Positions 18,708-27,253 of a stretch of DNA of 61,785 nt are shown in pieces. Source of the DNA: an uncultured Bacteroidales bacterium. GTDB lineage: Bacteria; Bacteroidota; Bacteroidia; Bacteroidales; Paludibacteraceae. The first letter of the stretch is position 1; each line of letters begins with the position of its first letter. Where the stretch lies: NCBI GenBank assembly GCA_934667275.1, contig CAKULK010000014.1, forward strand, positions 1 to 61,785, given 5' to 3'. Both the position numbers and the translations under genes were made by a program. The notes below the pieces were generated by a model. The model searched no databases and had not been told where the DNA came from. It saw only the letters and a program-made list of their open reading frames with translations.

Positions 18708-19874
18708 TCACGCGTATGTAGCCACATCCGCCGCCGTAATCACATCGCCCGATAGAATTATCAACCGTTCCACTACATTGCGCAACTCGCGGATATTACC
18801 TGGCCAATGATGTTGCTGCAATGCGCTGATGGCATCGTCAGAAAAAGTCTTCACTTTCCACCCCTGCTCGTTGCATATCAGTTGCGAAAAATGACTGACC
18901 AACAAGGGGATATCCTCTTTTCGGTCTTCCAAATCAGGCACATGAATCGGTATCACATTCAAGCGATGAAACAGGTCCTCGCGGAAGTTCCCTGCCTCTA
19001 TCTCTTTGTGCAAGTCCTTGTTGGTGGCAGCAATCACACGCACATTCACTTTGATGGTTTTGTCGCTCCCCACACGAGTTATCTCGTTCTCCTGCAACGC
19101 ACGCAACACTTTTGTCTGTGCTGGCAAACTCATATCGCCAATCTCGTCCAAAAACAATGTTCCCCCGTCGGCTTGTTCAAACTTACCCGCGCGGTCTTTC
19201 ACGGCCCCCGTAAAACTGCCTTTCATGTGTCCAAACAACTCACTTTCAATCAGTTCGCTCGGAATTGCAGCACAATTAACCTCCACCATCGGACCTTTCG
19301 CGCGCGCACTACTCTCATGGATGAGATGAGCCACCACCTCTTTTCCCGTACCATTCGCCCCCGTTATCAGCACCCGTGCCTCCGTCGGCCCCACTTTTTC
19401 CACAATTTCGCGCACATGCATAATGGCCGGACTCTCACCAATCATCTGATTCTTGCTCCCCACCTTCTTGCGTAGGACTTTTGTCTCCTGCACCAGCGAT
19501 TTGTGGTCCAGCGCATGTTTTGTTGTCAGCAACAGACGATTCAAATCAATCGGCTTCTCAATAAAATCAAATGCACCGTTTTTCAAGGCTTCCACAGCCG
19601 TCTCCACTGTGCCATGCCCAGAAATCATCACCACAGGTGCATCCTCCCCACCGGCTTGTTGCACACCCGAATGGTAGGCTGTAAGGAACTCCAAGCCGTC
19701 CATCTCCGGCATCTTAACATCCGAGAAAATCAGATTGTAACTGCCACCTAACGCTTTTTCCAAGCCGTCACGCCCATCCGAGGCTATGTCCACCGAGTAA
19801 CCTTCAAATTCCAGAACTTCTTTCAGCGTGTTACGTATTGCACGCTCATCATCAATCACAAGTATTTTTGCCAT
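18708..19874 (-). CDS. NtrC-family response regulator lacking a DNA-binding helix
   Basis: 388 residues from the ATG at 19874 (MAKILVIDDE); an upstream in-frame start at 19904 adds only ten non-conserved residues. The receiver has Asp52 and the KP pair at 107-108. The AAA+ sigma-54 activator domain has Walker A at 172-178 (GANGTGKE), the sigma-54 contact loop as GSFTGA at 219-224, and Walker B GTLFLDE at 238-244. The chain ends soon after ERLIILSGDVITAADV, so the usual Fis-type helix-turn-helix is absent. It should still activate sigma-54 polymerase, perhaps from solution. I recall similar HTH-less forms in Bacteroidota. No sensor kinase is adjacent. Confidence 0.9.
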   Translation of the reverse strand: MAKILVIDDERAIRNTLKEVLEFEGYSVDIASDGRDGLEKALGGSYNLIFSDVKMPEMDGLEFLTAYHSGVQQAGGEDAPVVMISGHGTVETAVEALKNGAFDFIEKPIDLNRLLLTTKHALDHKSLVQETKVLRKKVGSKNQMIGESPAIMHVREIVEKVGPTEARVLITGANGTGKEVVAHLIHESSARAKGPMVEVNCAAIPSELIESELFGHMKGSFTGAVKDRAGKFEQADGGTLFLDEIGDMSLPAQTKVLRALQENEITRVGSDKTIKVNVRVIAATNKDLHKEIEAGNFREDLFHRLNVIPIHVPDLEDRKEDIPLLVSHFSQLICNEQGWKVKTFSDDAISALQQHHWPGNIRELRNVVERLIILSGDVITAADVATYA

Positions 19875-19931
19875 AATAGTCAGGGCTTTACGCAGCGCAG
19901 CCATCTCCGCCGCTTTTGGTTATTTTCTTCT

Positions 19932-19940
19932 GCAAAGGTA
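19932..19940 (-). promoter_or_regulatory. -7 element for the NtrC-like gene and recF
   Basis: Minus-strand TACCTTTGC, 58 bp upstream of the ATG at 19874. It matches the Bacteroidetes consensus and probably drives both genes. Confidence 0.6.
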
Positions 19941-20090
19941 CTACTTTTCGGTCAATAAAGCAAATTATTTTATAAATATCACTAAAAAACATCGATTTTG
20001 CACGGTTTTTGTATCCTTTGTTGATAAGGGGCTGCCACCCGTTGGCACCACGTTTTATTTACGATAATTAAACTACTAACAACATACTCT

Positions 20091-21082
20091 ATGAAGAAAT
20101 TTTTCTCTTTCCTTATGGTCGCAATTCTGGCAGTTTCAGTCTCTGCCGCAACCACTACATTCACCTTTTCATCGGTGGATTCACAAACACAAGACGGTTT
20201 CACAGTCTCTCTTGACAAAGGCAGCGGTACTGCCGCTCCCAATTATCAAAGCAATTGGCCGGCACCGCGCCTCTATGCCAACAACACCATCACCATTTCC
20301 GGCAAAAGCATCACTTCACTCTCCATCAAATTTGCCAAAGGTAACAATAAGAAAGACTACGCATCTGCGTCTGTCAATGTAGGCGAATACGTTTCCGGCG
20401 GCGAGGCAACCTCCACAGACGACTACAAGACTGACACATGGACGGGCGAAGCCGCATCTGTCATCATCACTCTGGGTGCCACAGGTCAACGCAGCATTAT
20501 CGAACTCACCGTCACCGGTGAGGGCAAAGAAGGCGGCACCACCGACCCTGCTGACGATGGCAACATCACCAACCTCAATCTCTGTGATGCCTACTACTAC
20601 ACAGAAGGTGATATGCTTTCTACGACTTCGACCTCTACAAAAATCTCACAAGCGACTACGATATTGTTTTCCCCGAAGTGTATGTCGTCGTTGAGGCCAA
20701 AAAGAAGACAGCCATCAATGGTACCTACGATATTCTCTATGCCGGCTATTGGAAATCTGCCAAAGATTCCATTGAAACCGATGAATATGAGCCGGTTGGC
20801 ACCCTCACTATTCAAAACACCGATGATGAAGGTGAATACAACCTCAAAGGCTCCTTTGTAGACTCCGACAACAAGACCTACACGTTTGACGCCACAGTGG
20901 ATGTCCTGGCTTATGATGCCAACGATGAAGACTATCCATACATTGCCCTTGACGAAACGGACACAGCCATACCAACCGCTCCGATTTCCGCAATCGAAAC
21001 CCTCAAGTTGATTCGAGACAACCAACTGATAATCAAATATAAAGACCGCGAATATAATATCACGGGCACCTTTGTTAAATAG
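20091..21082 (+). pseudogene. secreted protein of unknown function, broken by a one-base frameshift
   Basis: A Sec signal peptide (about residues 1-19, ending VSVSA) opens frame one, which is sensible to ...YYYTEGDM near 20615 and then turns into unlikely sequence. From 20618 another frame continues sensibly (FYDFDLYKNLTSDYD, later EVYVVVEAKKKTAING) to a stop at 21082. The second frame has a stop at 20609, so the shift must lie at about 20612-20618; one missing base in GATATGCTTTCTAC would rejoin the frames into about 330 residues. The end (LKLIRDNQLIIKYKDREYNI) carries the shared C-terminal tail also seen in the next gene and at 50886 and 51624. Function unknown. The break could be an assembly error. 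Confidence 0.7.
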
Positions 21083-21090
21083 TACCAATT

Positions 21091-21936
21091 ATGCGAAGAT
21101 TCACTTTATTTCTCACCCTTGTGTGCTGTATTTCCGCCTCTGCAGAAGTGCTTCTCGTAGAGGATTTCAAAGCCTCTATCGGCACGCCTATCACCTCTTG
21201 CGAGGGGTGGACCATCCCCTACGGCGGTGACTCCTATTTCAGTCTCACCGACGGGCTGACTTTCGACGGCTACGCCGGTTCAGATATCGGCAACGCCATT
21301 CTTCTTGATGCAAAAAGCGGCAACGACCAACCACAACGCGACTTCTCCTCTGCCGTCACCAACGGCGAAGTTTATGTCGCTTTTATGCTCAACCCAAAGA
21401 TGGTGACTAAAGAGAAAGATTATTTCTTCTCCCTTAGCGACAACATTACAGGTTCCTACAATTTCAACGGTCGCATCCTACTCACAAGCACTTACCAATT
21501 CGGACTTACCTTTGCCGACAAGCAAAATGCTTTTTTCAGCAACGTCGCTCTTTCACCCGATTTGACCTATCTCATTGTACTCTGCTACACTATTGTGCCA
21601 GGGGATAACAATGACAAAGTGTCGCTTTATGCTTTTGCAGAAATGCCTTCCGAAAAGCCGGAAACACCAATTATCGGTCCCCTATCAGATGCGGCAAAGT
21701 CCGATATTAATCCGAGCAAAGTCGTTCTAAGAGGCATTGCCAATGACGACTGGATAGTCGTTGACGGCATTCGCGTTGCCACCACATGGGAAGAGGCAGT
21801 AGCCCCCGCACAACCTCAGGGCATATCCAACCCAACCACCATACATACAGGGGCTTACAAACGCATGGAGAACGGAAAACTCATCATTGTTCAAGGCAAC
21901 AAGAAATTCAATGCTCTTGGTGCAGAGATGCACTAA
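21091..21936 (+). CDS. secreted protein of unknown function with shared C-terminal tail
   Basis: 281 residues with a signal peptide (about 1-18). The body (EDFKASIGTP, CEGWTIPYGG, GLTFDGYAGSDIGNAILLD) resembles the jelly-roll/LamG-like secreted domains common in gut Bacteroidota, but I cannot name a family. The last residues (MENGKLIIVQGNKKFNALGA) fit the tail motif found on three other proteins in this window. It begins 8 bp after the frameshifted gene and is probably transcribed with it. Confidence 0.7.
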   Translation: MRRFTLFLTLVCCISASAEVLLVEDFKASIGTPITSCEGWTIPYGGDSYFSLTDGLTFDGYAGSDIGNAILLDAKSGNDQPQRDFSSAVTNGEVYVAFMLNPKMVTKEKDYFFSLSDNITGSYNFNGRILLTSTYQFGLTFADKQNAFFSNVALSPDLTYLIVLCYTIVPGDNNDKVSLYAFAEMPSEKPETPIIGPLSDAAKSDINPSKVVLRGIANDDWIVVDGIRVATTWEEAVAPAQPQGISNPTTIHTGAYKRMENGKLIIVQGNKKFNALGAEMH

Positions 21937-22111
21937 TCGCAGTTCTTTCGTCTGCGCCGCATGACAAGGCAAGAGCCTCGCACATATAACGCAGAACAAC
22001 ATAGAGGCTGTCTGACAAGTGAAGTCTGGCAACCTCTTTTTGTGCCATTATTTGACAATGATTCCATAGGGGATTAATCACAGGGCTATGGACAAAGGAA
22101 GGACAGGGAAT

Positions 22112-22143
22112 TTGTACAAATGCCCAAAAAGTAGTAACTTTGC
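22112..22143 (+). promoter_or_regulatory. promoter far upstream of the DUF2334 gene
   Basis: TTG at 22112-22114, a 20-bp spacer, TAACTTTGC at 22135-22143. The next ATG of a convincing gene is at 22516, implying a leader of roughly 365 nt or an unannotated small RNA. The -33 region sits in the palindrome TTTGTACAAA (22111-22120). Confidence 0.55.
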
Positions 22144-22277
22144 GGGCGTAAAGGGTATTGTATTAATGTGTGATCTACAAACCAATAAAAACGGCAACAA
22201 CTATACAAAATAAATTGCTTATGTAAAACCGCGTGCCGGCAGGCGGCACAATGACATATAAACAGCATTGGCTATTG

Positions 22278-22444
22278 TTTCGCGTTCAAAGAAAAAGTCC
22301 GGAAAACAATTTCTTGAAGGAAATAGTCCAAGTTCACGGTGGTTCGTAAGGACTGCCCACAAATGTACAAATATGCTTCACACTAAGTGTGGATTCTTTG
22401 TACATTTGGCGGGTTTTCATTCCGGACTTCCCGTGAACGCGAAA
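22278..22444. repeat. nested inverted-repeat element
   Basis: Outer arms: TTTCGCGTTCA (22278-22288) with TGAACGCGAAA (22434-22444), and AAGTCCGGA (22295-22303) with TCCGGACTT (22421-22429). Inner arms: CAAATGTACAAA (22360-22371) with the perfect complement TTTGTACATTTG (22397-22408). Centre: CACAC-TAA-GTGTG (22379-22391). It could be a structured leader RNA, a small MITE-like element, or both. Confidence 0.7.
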
Positions 22445-22515
22445 AGGATTCGCACTTTTTTGTGTCTGCTTCCGTTCTCGTCGAGATTGATAGCATTGCA
22501 TAAATCTATCAATCT

Positions 22516-23610
22516 ATGGCACGAAAATGTTCCCTTGTGCTTTTTGCCACATTGTGGCTGGTGTATTCGCCTGTATGGGGTGTGGATGTGGTATTCCGCT
22601 ATGATGACCTTACTCTAAATCCCAATGAAACCGACAAAAAAGTAGTTGAACTCTTTAGCGAACTAAATGTACCTCTTTCTATTGCCGTAATTCCTTGTGA
22701 CAGTAACGAAAAGCAGATTCCCGTGACCGATTCCACTCTACTTACTCTATTGCAAAGAGACAATTTCGAGATTGCATTGCACGGCTTGACACACCAAGAC
22801 TTACAACACCGAGGCGAGTTTGGCGCATTGAATGAAACAGAGACCAGTCGACGTATCCACAAAGGGAAGCAAATATTGGAATCAGCAACAGGCAAAACGA
22901 TAAACACGTTTATTCCGCCATATAATGCCATCAATGCCTATGTTCCGATGGCATTGCAACGCGATTCCATACATATACTGTCAGCGGATATGTTTAATAG
23001 TATTCGTAGCGATATTCAGTATTATCCAGAGACGCTCGGGCACTTGATGGAACAAATGGGAACTTGGGAGGCGGCACAAACAACAATTTCCCGATGCCAT
23101 GAAACAAACGCTATCTGTGTGATTATGTTCCACGCATACGACCTGAGTACGGAGGATGACTGGCAACACTTGCGGGATTTATTGACATATTGCCAATCGT
23201 CTCCCGATGTTAGACTGTTTACCTTTTCCTCTTTGCAGGCGAGTGGCAGATACTCAAACTATATGCGCTATCGCGCCAATCAACTCGAAAGCGGACTACA
23301 AAAACAATTCCTCCAACATGGCGTGCTGCATAACACATGGCTTTGTGTGGTGATACACCTGCTGAATGCCTTATTTTATGCGCTTTTAGCCTTGTTATTC
23401 GGGGGGCTTTGTTGTAGGAAACTGCAGAATACAAGGCTGCGATATGCTGTGATAATCTGCTTTATTGTAATAGGTTCCGGAAGTTCTGTATTGGCTTGGC
23501 TGCACGCTTTCGGACCTCTGAAATTGCTGGCAATTTCCATTACCACAAACGGAATCTGCAGCGTGCTGTGCCTTGCAGCAGCAATGAAGTCGGGAAAAGC
23601 CATTCGATGA
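22516..23610 (+). CDS. DUF2334/polysaccharide-deacetylase-like membrane protein
   Basis: 364 residues. A signal peptide or signal anchor (1-22) is followed by a deacetylase-like barrel: RYDD at 28-31, HGLTHQD near 95, IPPYNAIN near 135 and FHAYD near 205 are the metal- and catalysis-site motifs typical of DUF2334/carbohydrate esterase 4 relatives. The last ~100 residues form about three membrane helices, an unusual C-terminal addition suggesting an inner-membrane anchor with the catalytic part outside. It probably removes acyl groups from an envelope glycan; the substrate is unknown. No operon partner is close. Confidence 0.75.
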   Translation: MARKCSLVLFATLWLVYSPVWGVDVVFRYDDLTLNPNETDKKVVELFSELNVPLSIAVIPCDSNEKQIPVTDSTLLTLLQRDNFEIALHGLTHQDLQHRGEFGALNETETSRRIHKGKQILESATGKTINTFIPPYNAINAYVPMALQRDSIHILSADMFNSIRSDIQYYPETLGHLMEQMGTWEAAQTTISRCHETNAICVIMFHAYDLSTEDDWQHLRDLLTYCQSSPDVRLFTFSSLQASGRYSNYMRYRANQLESGLQKQFLQHGVLHNTWLCVVIHLLNALFYALLALLFGGLCCRKLQNTRLRYAVIICFIVIGSGSSVLAWLHAFGPLKLLAISITTNGICSVLCLAAAMKSGKAIR

Positions 23611-23649
23611 ATTACCTATCTTAAAATTCGACACTTTTTATCGGTAGTC

Positions 23650-23704
23650 TATCCTATGCGTATCCCTTGCATGTCCCTTGCATATCCCTTGCACTTCCTT
23701 TGCT
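23650..23704. repeat. 11-bp tandem array, family B (5 units)
   Basis: TATCCTATGCG, TATCCCTTGCA, TGTCCCTTGCA, TATCCCTTGCA, CTTCCTTTGCT. Five consecutive 11-bp units starting 40 bp after the DUF2334 stop codon. The first unit is intermediate between families A and B. Same family as 39560-39603. Confidence 0.88.
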
Positions 23705-23956
23705 GTTTTGAGTACTCTTTTTAGTGGCTTGACAGAGGATTGAAATCTTAAAGATTGATACTTTTTTTAGGAGTTGCCAAACACAGCAGCCCCGGGGACG
23801 ACACTCCACAGGATAAGAGCGGGGAAAGAACTGGGAAAATTTTTATTGGAAGGAAAGGCGGGTAGGTTGGGTAGATGGATTGCTAAAACCATATACATAT
23901 ACGCACGTGTGTGCAAAGGTATGAATTGACCTACCACACCTATAAAAACAAGAAAA

Positions 23957-23991
23957 GTCCCCACTCTATGTTTTTGTAACAGAGTGGGGAC
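23957..23991 (-). terminator. hairpin terminator after the 24036-24572 gene
   Basis: GTCCCCACTCT paired with AGAGTGGGGAC around a 13-nt loop; the minus strand then runs into a T-rich stretch. Confidence 0.7.
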
Positions 23992-24035
23992 ATAATAAAT
24001 GTTTCATTCATTGCTTCAAAGTAGAAATAGCATGA

Positions 24036-24572
24036 CTACTTATCTTCTTCTGGGATATACTTATAAATGATTTTAATCTTATACAATTCCAAATGGTTAT
24101 CTGAGAACTTTATGGGTAAATCTAAACGGACTGTTGTAGAACCTCCACTTTTCTTCAAACTACGCGAATCATATAAAGTCCTAAGACTATTATCAAAAGA
24201 ATTAATATAACTAGCAGAGAATAGTTTTCTACTCACAGAAAAACTATTATTAAACACAGATTCGTCTGCCTTAGGATTTTGATATGTCAAGGGAGTATCT
24301 CCATCGAAACATACTTTTCCATAAGCAAGTCTAGCATCTTCCCATTGAATGTACACACGCTGACCTGTTCCATTCCACACCCTAAATCCTTCCACATAAC
24401 ATGAGTTAAAAAACATGTAATCGTCAATTTGGAACTTGATTTTACTTGCGTCACCTTCGTGCTTTGATTCAAGTTCAATGTCCGCAGTTAATTTTAACTT
24501 TGGCTTTTTTGCTTCCATATTAAAAGGAAACACAAACAATGCTGTCAGAACTAAAAATAATACTTTTTTCAT
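24036..24572 (-). CDS. secreted hypothetical protein
   Basis: 178 residues with a Sec signal peptide (about 1-21, cut near MEA). The rest is beta-rich with no motif I recognise. Base composition is AT-rich like the neighbouring SIR2 operon, but 430 bp and no shared promoter separate them. A strong terminator follows its stop. Confidence 0.6.
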   Translation of the reverse strand: MKKVLFLVLTALFVFPFNMEAKKPKLKLTADIELESKHEGDASKIKFQIDDYMFFNSCYVEGFRVWNGTGQRVYIQWEDARLAYGKVCFDGDTPLTYQNPKADESVFNNSFSVSRKLFSASYINSFDNSLRTLYDSRSLKKSGGSTTVRLDLPIKFSDNHLELYKIKIIYKYIPEEDK

Positions 24573-25003
24573 ATCATAAGAAATTTAAATTAGAAATCGT
24601 TAAGTGACTTTTCTTCTACAAACTTTCGCAATGCGACATCTACATATCCAAGCGGCATAATAAGAATATTTATGTATCTCCATACATAATGTTCGAACTA
24701 CCCCATCTATCATTATCATATATAGCAAACAAAATACACAATTGTCATTCAAACAATTATTTTATAAACAAAAGCGTGAGGCTACTATGCCACACACTCA
24801 AGGAAAGTAGGTATTGGGAAACCTAATAGCAACAAGTATGCAGATAGAACTTCACGCTGTACGTGAAGACTATTCACATTCGTTCTCGTTGCCCTTAGAT
24901 TTGAAAAGTTCCCAATTTTTCTTTCCTTAAGAGCGAAAGCAAACGCTTCGTTAATTCAATATGTCACCCTATTTTTTCGTCTTGGGCAATTGACGTATAT
25001 ACA
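24573..25003. other. intergenic region without visible gene
   Basis: 431 bp, AT-rich. It contains a hairpin CTTCACG-ctgta-CGTGAAG near 24850-24868 and a second weak one (AGCG/CGCT) near 24930. No open frame of note in either direction. A small RNA is possible but unsupported. Confidence 0.4.
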
Positions 25004-26089
25004 TTATCCTAATTCATTCGGAATAAAGAAACTACTTAAATCTTCTTTTAGTTCGATTATTGGTACAGGCTTTTTGATAAAATCAAAAATTGCTTTAACT
25101 CTTTCTGCGATACCTTTTGCTTGTTTATCTTGAATGTATATATGTTTTAAATTTGGCATATTATCAAAGATATGTCTGTCAATTTCTCTATTTACATAAG
25201 GAAAAGAATAACCAATCACAGTAACTACCTCGCAATCACTAATTCGCTGATTTATTATAGATTTCATGGGTTCTTTACCGAAATCATCCCAAGCATAAGA
25301 CAACTCATTTTTATATTCAGGGACATTCCATAGATTCTTATGCTGTCCTTTATCATATATATTGCATAAATCCTCCCAAAAATACTTTTCAGAAACCTTT
25401 GACCATAAAACATCTTGTAATGTATATCGCAAAGAATGCTCATCTTGCTTTGTCGCATGGAACATGGCAGCACCATTTAATTTGATAAAAGCAAACGGAT
25501 AGGTATCGTCATAATTTAAGGTTCTATTTGATTTACAATATACATTTAGTTGATCCCATATTTTCCAAAGAGTACGTCCTTCGGTGATATAGTTAGCATA
25601 AGACAATTCTAATTGCATATCATAATTCCATGAGAGAATTGTCATCGATGGTAACTGACCTGTCTTTGCATCAATCAATGATGCAATAAAAGAATCATAG
25701 CGCAAGTCATATTTATGATATTTTTGCCAAATGAGAAAGAATAAAGATAACTGTTCCTTAAATTTTTCGTACTCCTCATAGTGTTTAGTAGCATATAACA
25801 ATTTAGCATAAATGTCAATTGTTGGAAACTCAATGCTAATTTGTAAAATGTTATTCAACACTTCGGAACACAGAAACTTCCTTTCCGCTACGAAATCTGT
25901 GATACTTGCCAATTCTCCTTTTAATTGACTAATTGCATTAGGAAATTCTTGAAGAATCGGTAATCCACGAACAATTCCAGTTTCAGGTTCGGTTTCATCA
26001 GAACTCATAACGGGTTGTGAAGAAAGAGGCAAAACACCTCGACTTCCATAACTTGCCCCAGCTCCAAATATATATGTTACTTTACTCAT
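25004..26089 (-). CDS. SIR2-like domain protein, possible defence NADase
   Basis: 361 residues. The nucleotide-binding start FGAGASYG (GAGAS at 9-13), SWNYD at 153-157 and VIGYSFPYVNREID from about 291 are the signature of SIR2-like proteins, many of which act in phage defence by cleaving NAD+. The motif where the catalytic His usually sits (KLHG) reads KLNG at 203-206, so activity is in doubt unless another residue such as His in MFH (210-212) serves. It starts 33 bp after a three-gene toxin-antitoxin-like unit on the same strand and is probably co-transcribed with it. The long helical insert between motifs is unassigned. Confidence 0.8.
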   Translation of the reverse strand: MSKVTYIFGAGASYGSRGVLPLSSQPVMSSDETEPETGIVRGLPILQEFPNAISQLKGELASITDFVAERKFLCSEVLNNILQISIEFPTIDIYAKLLYATKHYEEYEKFKEQLSLFFLIWQKYHKYDLRYDSFIASLIDAKTGQLPSMTILSWNYDMQLELSYANYITEGRTLWKIWDQLNVYCKSNRTLNYDDTYPFAFIKLNGAAMFHATKQDEHSLRYTLQDVLWSKVSEKYFWEDLCNIYDKGQHKNLWNVPEYKNELSYAWDDFGKEPMKSIINQRISDCEVVTVIGYSFPYVNREIDRHIFDNMPNLKHIYIQDKQAKGIAERVKAIFDFIKKPVPIIELKEDLSSFFIPNELG

Positions 26090-26122
26090 ATCAACTTATA
26101 CACCACGTGATGTCTTTGATTC

Positions 26123-26344
26123 TTAAACCTTACCAGAATTCAATTCTTTCTTCAGATATTCGTACGTATATGCTGCACTGCGAAGATAAAGACCTGTACC
26201 TTTGTCTTGCAGTTTCTCTAAGGTCTGCGATTTGTACACCTTATCCATTGCATCCAACAACGACAATTTATAATCTTCCATTAGAAAACTAACCAACCGG
26301 TTGGTAATCATTTCTACAACAAGATCAAATTCTTTCTTTTTCAT
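26123..26344 (-). CDS. small unknown protein, third gene of the DUF3791-DUF3990 operon
   Basis: 73 residues from the ATG at 26344, whose ATGA overlaps the DUF3990 stop. All-helical, charged, with a conserved-looking core (LSLLDAMDKVYKSQT, TGLYLRSAAYTYEYL). I have the impression that similar small genes accompany DUF3990 in Bacteroidota, but I cannot name a family. The 4-bp overlap implies coupled translation. It could be an antitoxin or a regulator. Confidence 0.65.
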   Translation of the reverse strand: MKKKEFDLVVEMITNRLVSFLMEDYKLSLLDAMDKVYKSQTLEKLQDKGTGLYLRSAAYTYEYLKKELNSGKV

Positions 26345-26805
26345 ATGCGTTGCAGTTGGTCTATTGCACGTTGCGTGCAGAAACAATACTGAACGGAAGA
26401 CCGAGCATACGTCAAGCGCTCCATCAAAGCCTTCATATCAATATAATTATTCTCGAATAATTGTAGCGATAGAACAACACCATCGTCTGCCACAGGTCCG
26501 ATAACAATGTCAAACCCATGCTTTTTACTTTTTCGTCTGCGATTATTGAAAATAAACGTTACCCATTCCTCATCAATCTTTTCAAAATGCTTGACAGAGA
26601 GTTTTTGCGGGTTCGTCTCATCCCATTTATAACGCAAGACGGTTGGCACTCCTCCATGCTCCTTGTTACATTTATCTTTGGCGCGCTGCAAGGCATCGTG
26701 TTTGGACGGAGTGAGATAAAACCCCTGCCCGAAATCCTTGTTCGGCAGGCACTTGGATAATTCAATCGTGTCAAAATCCGTATTGGAACCATGGTATAAA
26801 ATCAT
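26341..26805 (-). CDS. DUF3990 protein, putative ADP-ribosyltransferase-fold toxin
   Basis: 154 residues. The opening YHGS (residues 4-7) and the DFGQGFYLT block near 24-32 fit DUF3990, a family thought to have an ADP-ribosyltransferase-like fold. The last third (VADDGVVLSLQLFENNYID) completes the usual pattern. Start and stop overlap both neighbours by 4 bp (ATGA), tying three genes into one translational unit. By analogy with other ART toxins it may modify a target using NAD+. Toxicity is inferred, not shown. Confidence 0.75.
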   Translation of the reverse strand: MILYHGSNTDFDTIELSKCLPNKDFGQGFYLTPSKHDALQRAKDKCNKEHGGVPTVLRYKWDETNPQKLSVKHFEKIDEEWVTFIFNNRRRKSKKHGFDIVIGPVADDGVVLSLQLFENNYIDMKALMERLTYARSSVQYCFCTQRAIDQLQRI

Positions 26806-27023
26806 AGCGAACCTCCATTACGTGCACATATTTTCTGCAAGGACTCAAGTGTGTCAGTCAACGGTAAAGTATGCTCCACATCATAAAATTCGTTCAAGAA
26901 CTGAAGCCCTTCATATTTCTGCAGGTAGTTATACGCCAACTGCGGAGACAATCGAAACTTGCGTGCAAATGCGTTTACGCACAAACCGAAATACTCTATT
27001 TTCCAAAACGTTTTCTGTGACAT
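26802..27023 (-). CDS. DUF3791 protein, putative antitoxin
   Basis: 73 residues from the ATG at 27023; a TTG at 27032 is the alternative. The pattern FGLCVNAFARKFRLSPQLAY, then LQFLNEFYDVEHTLP, matches DUF3791, which regularly lies beside DUF3990. Predicted helical. First gene of the operon, with a good promoter 31 bp upstream. Its stop overlaps the DUF3990 start. Confidence 0.75.
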   Translation of the reverse strand: MSQKTFWKIEYFGLCVNAFARKFRLSPQLAYNYLQKYEGLQFLNEFYDVEHTLPLTDTLESLQKICARNGGSL

Positions 27024-27053
27024 AATTAACAACCTGTGCTACTTTGTTCGGTC

Positions 27054-27062
27054 GCAAAGTTA
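27054..27062 (-). promoter_or_regulatory. -7 element of the DUF3791-DUF3990-SIR2 operon
   Basis: Minus-strand TAACTTTGC. It is the only good match upstream of the four genes, supporting one transcript. Confidence 0.6.
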
Positions 27063-27163
27063 CTACTTTTTTACGACATAGGCAAAAATGTTTCAGAAAA
27101 ACCTGCTGAGAAAGTTAATTTTGCACCGAAAACTATACTTTTTTCATACACAATATTGTAAAA

Positions 27164-27200
27164 AAATCGGCTGCCTGACAATGAGTCAGGCAGCCGATTT
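27164..27200 (-). terminator. terminator after nifJ
   Basis: A perfect 16-bp stem (AAATCGGCTGCCTGAC and its complement), 5-nt loop, followed on the minus strand by a run of T. Confidence 0.9.
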
Positions 27201-27253
27201 CTATATTCTTTCAAGTCCATTCGGCGGATAGCCGGAGGCTTGAACATACCATT

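Larger units (their letters stand above)
22037..22515. other. long intergenic leader region
   Basis: About 480 bp without a credible gene. It contains a good plus-strand promoter (22112-22143) and a nested inverted-repeat element (22278-22444), both described separately. A 116-codon open frame from 22268 lacks codon and protein character and overlaps the next gene. Confidence 0.6.
23611..24035. other. convergent intergenic region
   Basis: 425 bp between converging genes. It holds a five-unit 11-bp array at 23650-23704 and a terminator at 23957-23991. I see nothing coding. Confidence 0.6.

Noticed and set aside
22268..22618. 116-codon frame before the DUF2334 gene
   Set aside because: Runs through the inverted-repeat element and overlaps the real gene; no homologous-looking sequence.
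23760..23960. 65-codon minus frame near the 11-bp array
   Set aside because: No start context, no conserved-looking protein, lies beside a terminator.
24773..24960. Retron or other structured RNA in the gap before the SIR2 gene
   Set aside because: Only one clear 7-bp hairpin is visible and no reverse transcriptase is nearby; not enough support.
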